Source: a bacterium (GTDB lineage Bacteria; Armatimonadota; Fimbriimonadia; Fimbriimonadales; JBAXQP01). From it: DNA of 8,346 nt. Shown here one piece after another: positions 6,947 through 8,346 of the stretch. A program made the position numbers and the translations under genes. Below the pieces are notes generated by a model. That model was not told the DNA's origin. It was given only the letters and a program-made list of their open reading frames with translations, and searched no databases. Each line of letters opens with the position of its first letter. The first letter of the stretch is position 1. The stretch covers positions 1 through 8,346 of the forward strand of contig JBAXQP010000112.1 of the NCBI GenBank assembly GCA_037131655.1. Direction: 5' to 3'.

Positions 6947-6979
6947 TAAAACGCGCAGAGTAGTGTTTGGCTGCGCGTT
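6947..6979 (-). terminator. Rho-independent terminator after csrA
   Basis: On the minus strand AACGCGCAG (6979-6971) pairs perfectly with CTGCGCGTT (6958-6950) across a 12-base loop, and the stem runs into TTTTAT. It lies 25 bases beyond the csrA stop codon. A second feature further on, CCGGGGCGG followed by eight T (minus strand, to 6896), has only a 3-bp stem and may be a back-up. The pair separates the flagellar genes from the propeller gene. Confidence 0.75.
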
Positions 6980-7004
6980 GGGGGCTATTATTTTATCCCA
7001 CGGG

Positions 7005-7229
7005 TTAGGCGGGCTTGGATTTGGCGTCGGGAACGTCTTCGGGTTGAGTCTCAGAGGCTCTTAGGTTCTCCATTTGGATCTGTTCGTAAATTTCCTTGCG
7101 GTGGACTGTAACTGTTTTAGGCGCACGAATACCCAAGCGCACTTGTTCGCCGCGCACTTCTAAAACAACTACTTCAACCTCATCGCCTATCATGATACTC
7201 TGGTGGACTTTGCGAGTCAGTACCAGCAT
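7005..7229 (-). CDS. csrA: Translational regulator CsrA
   Basis: CsrA is a small dimeric RNA-binding protein that blocks or alters translation by binding GGA motifs in mRNA leaders. In bacteria with FliW it mainly represses flagellin. The protein is 74 residues. The core MLVLTRK (1-7), IGDEVEVVVLEVRGEQVRLGIRAPKTVTVHRKEIYEQI (14-51, shown here only as the domain span) is textbook. Arg6 and Arg44 of the RNA-binding face are present, in LTRK and in VHRKEIY. A longer C-terminal tail (52-74, charged, with PEDVPDAKSKPA) resembles the extended tails of FliW-partnered CsrA. AAGGAGG lies 10 bases before the ATG and contains AAGGA, a CsrA-type target, so self-repression is possible. It follows fliW after 96 bases and ends before a clear terminator. 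Confidence 0.97.
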   Translation of the reverse strand: MLVLTRKVHQSIMIGDEVEVVVLEVRGEQVRLGIRAPKTVTVHRKEIYEQIQMENLRASETQPEDVPDAKSKPA

Positions 7230-7255
7230 ATGTCATGGCCCTCCTTGGCAGGCAT

Positions 7256-7278
7256 TTTGAACAACGTAATGGTTCAAA
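7256..7278. other. Hairpin in the csrA leader, between fliW and csrA
   Basis: TTTGAAC (7256-7262) and GTTCAAA (7272-7278) are perfect inverted arms of 7 bp around a 9-base loop. On the minus strand no T tract follows, so it is not a standard terminator. It lies about 25 bases before the csrA start and could shape access to the ribosome binding site or act as an operator. There is no GGA in its loop, so it is not a classic CsrA hairpin. Confidence 0.45.
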
Positions 7279-7325
7279 CTGATATCTTACTTAAATTGGA
7301 TGCAAGTATTAATTTGTAGAGAACA

Positions 7326-7787
7326 CTAATGAGCAGCCGCTTTGACAGAACTCATCTGCATCTCTTCTAGAACGGAATGCCGAGTGTGATATTCGTCACT
7401 ATCGACTACTATCTGTCGCCCCATTTGGTCCTCAAGATTGACCACAACCGGCCCTGCTAGATTGACGGTCATTGCTTGCGGATTCCCTGGTGGGATAGTT
7501 ACAATAGTATATACGATCTTAGGGGTCTCTTCCGTTAAGTTCAGCACTTCGGCATCTGTATCCGATACCGTAAGAGCATAATCGGGTTTGAATTCCCATG
7601 GATCGATAACTAGGAATGCAATGGCGGGGTCGTCGACGGACTGTAGCCAGCGATAAGGGCTTCCCTCTTTGTGTTGAATTACAACAAAGCGGTGTAGATG
7701 TGGAAAACCGTAAAGGCCTTCCGTCATCGTCATTACAGCAGTGTCTTCGACGTCAACGTTTCCGAATCTCGCAGTTTCAAATGTCAT
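7326..7787 (-). CDS. fliW: Flagellar assembly factor FliW
   Basis: FliW binds flagellin in the cytoplasm and, when free of it, binds CsrA and lifts its repression of flagellin translation. The protein is 153 residues (B. subtilis FliW is about 143). Family signatures are TARFGNVDVEDTAVMTM at 5-21, GLYGFPHLHRFVVI at 24-37, WLQSVDDPAIAFLVIDPW at 47-64, and TVNLAGPVVVN followed by GRQIVVDSDEYHTRH at 107-137. The start ATG is 7 bases after the flgL stop codon. Its ribosome binding site (GGAGG, 11 bases upstream) lies in the last flgL codons, which suggests translational coupling. The csrA gene follows on the same strand, giving the common flgL-fliW-csrA order. Confidence 0.96.
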   Translation of the reverse strand: MTFETARFGNVDVEDTAVMTMTEGLYGFPHLHRFVVIQHKEGSPYRWLQSVDDPAIAFLVIDPWEFKPDYALTVSDTDAEVLNLTEETPKIVYTIVTIPPGNPQAMTVNLAGPVVVNLEDQMGRQIVVDSDEYHTRHSVLEEMQMSSVKAAAH

Positions 7788-7794
7788 TATACAA

Positions 7795-8346
7795 TTAACC
7801 TCCGCGGATGAAATCCATCAAGCTCATTCCGAAAGTATTAGAAGCGACCGTCAGGGATGCCTGATAGGAATTCTGAGCAGCGCTTAAATCGGAAATCGCC
7901 TGGACGATATCCACATCTTCTATGTTCGACGCAAACTTTGTTAAATCATCGTTGCGTCTGCTGGTTTGGTTCTCTAAAGCATCCAATTCTTTAAGCTGAC
8001 CACCGATTCCTGCACGTGCAGTAAGAACGTTGTCAGTTAAGCTCTGAACGCTCGCTAGATCAGGACCTGAGAGATTACTCAAGTTTCCACTGCTCAAATC
8101 ATCACGGATTGTTTTCAGTGTACTATATATATCGGTAAAAATAGGTGATCCCGGCAGGTTTACTTGCATAGTTTGTCCGACTGAAACCTCAATTTTTAAT
8201 GGTAAGGCGTCGCCGTTGTAAGTAACTCCCGTTATTGTTGTTGTTAAAGGCGTTGTTGAAGTCTTCTGCCCTGAGAAAATATAGCGCCCATTAACCGTTG
8301 CCCCATTCACCAAAGAGATGAGATGGGTCATCGCCGAATCGACTTG
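7795..8346 (-). CDS. flgL: Flagellar hook-filament junction protein FlgL (HAP3), N-terminal part outside the window
   Basis: FlgL is exported through the flagellar channel and joins the hook (through FlgK) to the flagellin filament. The visible 183 residues are the C-terminal part, and the frame is still open at the right edge. Full-length FlgL is roughly 300 residues. Near the left of the visible part, LVNGATVNGRYIFSGQKT matches the FlgL 'NxxxNGRYIFSG' segment that precedes the variable domain. The last 60 residues (NDDLTKFASNIEDVDI..., then DLSAAQNSYQASL and ASNTFGMSLMDFI) are the flagellin-type C-terminal helix that packs in the D0/D1 core. A plain flagellin would lack the GRYIFSG segment, so I prefer FlgL. 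It is followed closely by fliW. FlgK probably lies to the right, outside the window. Confidence 0.92.
   Translation of the reverse strand, partial: QVDSAMTHLISLVNGATVNGRYIFSGQKTSTTPLTTTITGVTYNGDALPLKIEVSVGQTMQVNLPGSPIFTDIYSTLKTIRDDLSSGNLSNLSGPDLASVQSLTDNVLTARAGIGGQLKELDALENQTSRRNDDLTKFASNIEDVDIVQAISDLSAAQNSYQASLTVASNTFGMSLMDFIRGG
7799..7803 (-). promoter_or_regulatory. fliW ribosome binding site inside the end of flgL
   Basis: GGAGG on the minus strand is formed by the flgL codons CGC GGA GGT just before its TAA. The spacing to the fliW ATG is 11 bases, rather long, so fliW may rely on ribosomes finishing flgL. Confidence 0.65.

Noticed and set aside
6840..6949. Promoter for the propeller gene
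   Set aside because: TTATAT near 6915 could be a -10, but no acceptable -35 lies at 16-19 bases. A promoter is likely here because a terminator precedes it, but I cannot place it.
7230..7325. Separate promoter for csrA in the fliW-csrA gap
   Set aside because: TTGCAT with a weak TATCAG 15 bases on is too poor to call; read-through from flgL-fliW explains expression.

Overview
The window carries six complete genes and two genes cut by its edges, all bacterial. Only thiL (cut at the left edge) reads rightward. The other seven read leftward, in transcription order flgL (cut at the right edge), fliW, csrA, a secreted beta-propeller glycosidase-like gene, nrdR, nrdJ, and a small lamin-tail-domain-like gene. 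There is no rRNA, tRNA, CRISPR array, transposase or phage gene. The layout looks like ordinary chromosome with short intergenic gaps.

The organism is a flagellated bacterium of moderate GC. It uses the FliW-CsrA partner switch, has a coenzyme B12-dependent ribonucleotide reductase with a TSCPD domain and a C-terminal zinc ribbon, and encodes a propeller protein of a type I associate with Planctomycetota, Verrucomicrobiota and Armatimonadota. Armatimonadota or a nearby lineage is my best guess. This rests on gene content only and is not firm.

Layout. 1-962: thiL (thiamine-monophosphate kinase), closed by a perfect 17-bp terminator hairpin. 1120-1515: a stand-alone 131-residue lamin-tail-like protein. 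1587-4499: nrdJ, with a GTG start supported by AGGAG and a near-consensus promoter at 4536-4563. 4568-5035: nrdR, the nrd-gene repressor, with its own good promoter at 5073-5101. 5036-5357: a 322-base gap holding that promoter, a rightward extended -10 motif, a G8 run and a REP-like twin hairpin. 5358-6839: the secreted propeller protein. 6840-7004: a terminator for csrA and the leader of the propeller gene. 7005-8346: csrA, fliW and flgL, the late flagellar cluster.

How the genes work together. NrdR is a zinc-finger/ATP-cone repressor that senses the adenine nucleotide state and represses ribonucleotide reductase genes. Its gene sits directly before nrdJ, and both promoters have a -10 element that overlaps half of a NrdR-box-like sequence, which suggests autoregulation plus control of the target. 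FlgL is the hook-filament junction protein. FliW binds free flagellin and antagonises CsrA, which represses flagellin translation. The fliW ribosome binding site is built from the last codons of flgL, so the two are probably translationally coupled. I found no clearly undescribed multi-gene system. The most notable items are the covarying twin-hairpin repeat, the lone lamin-tail-like protein and the paired nrd promoter architecture.
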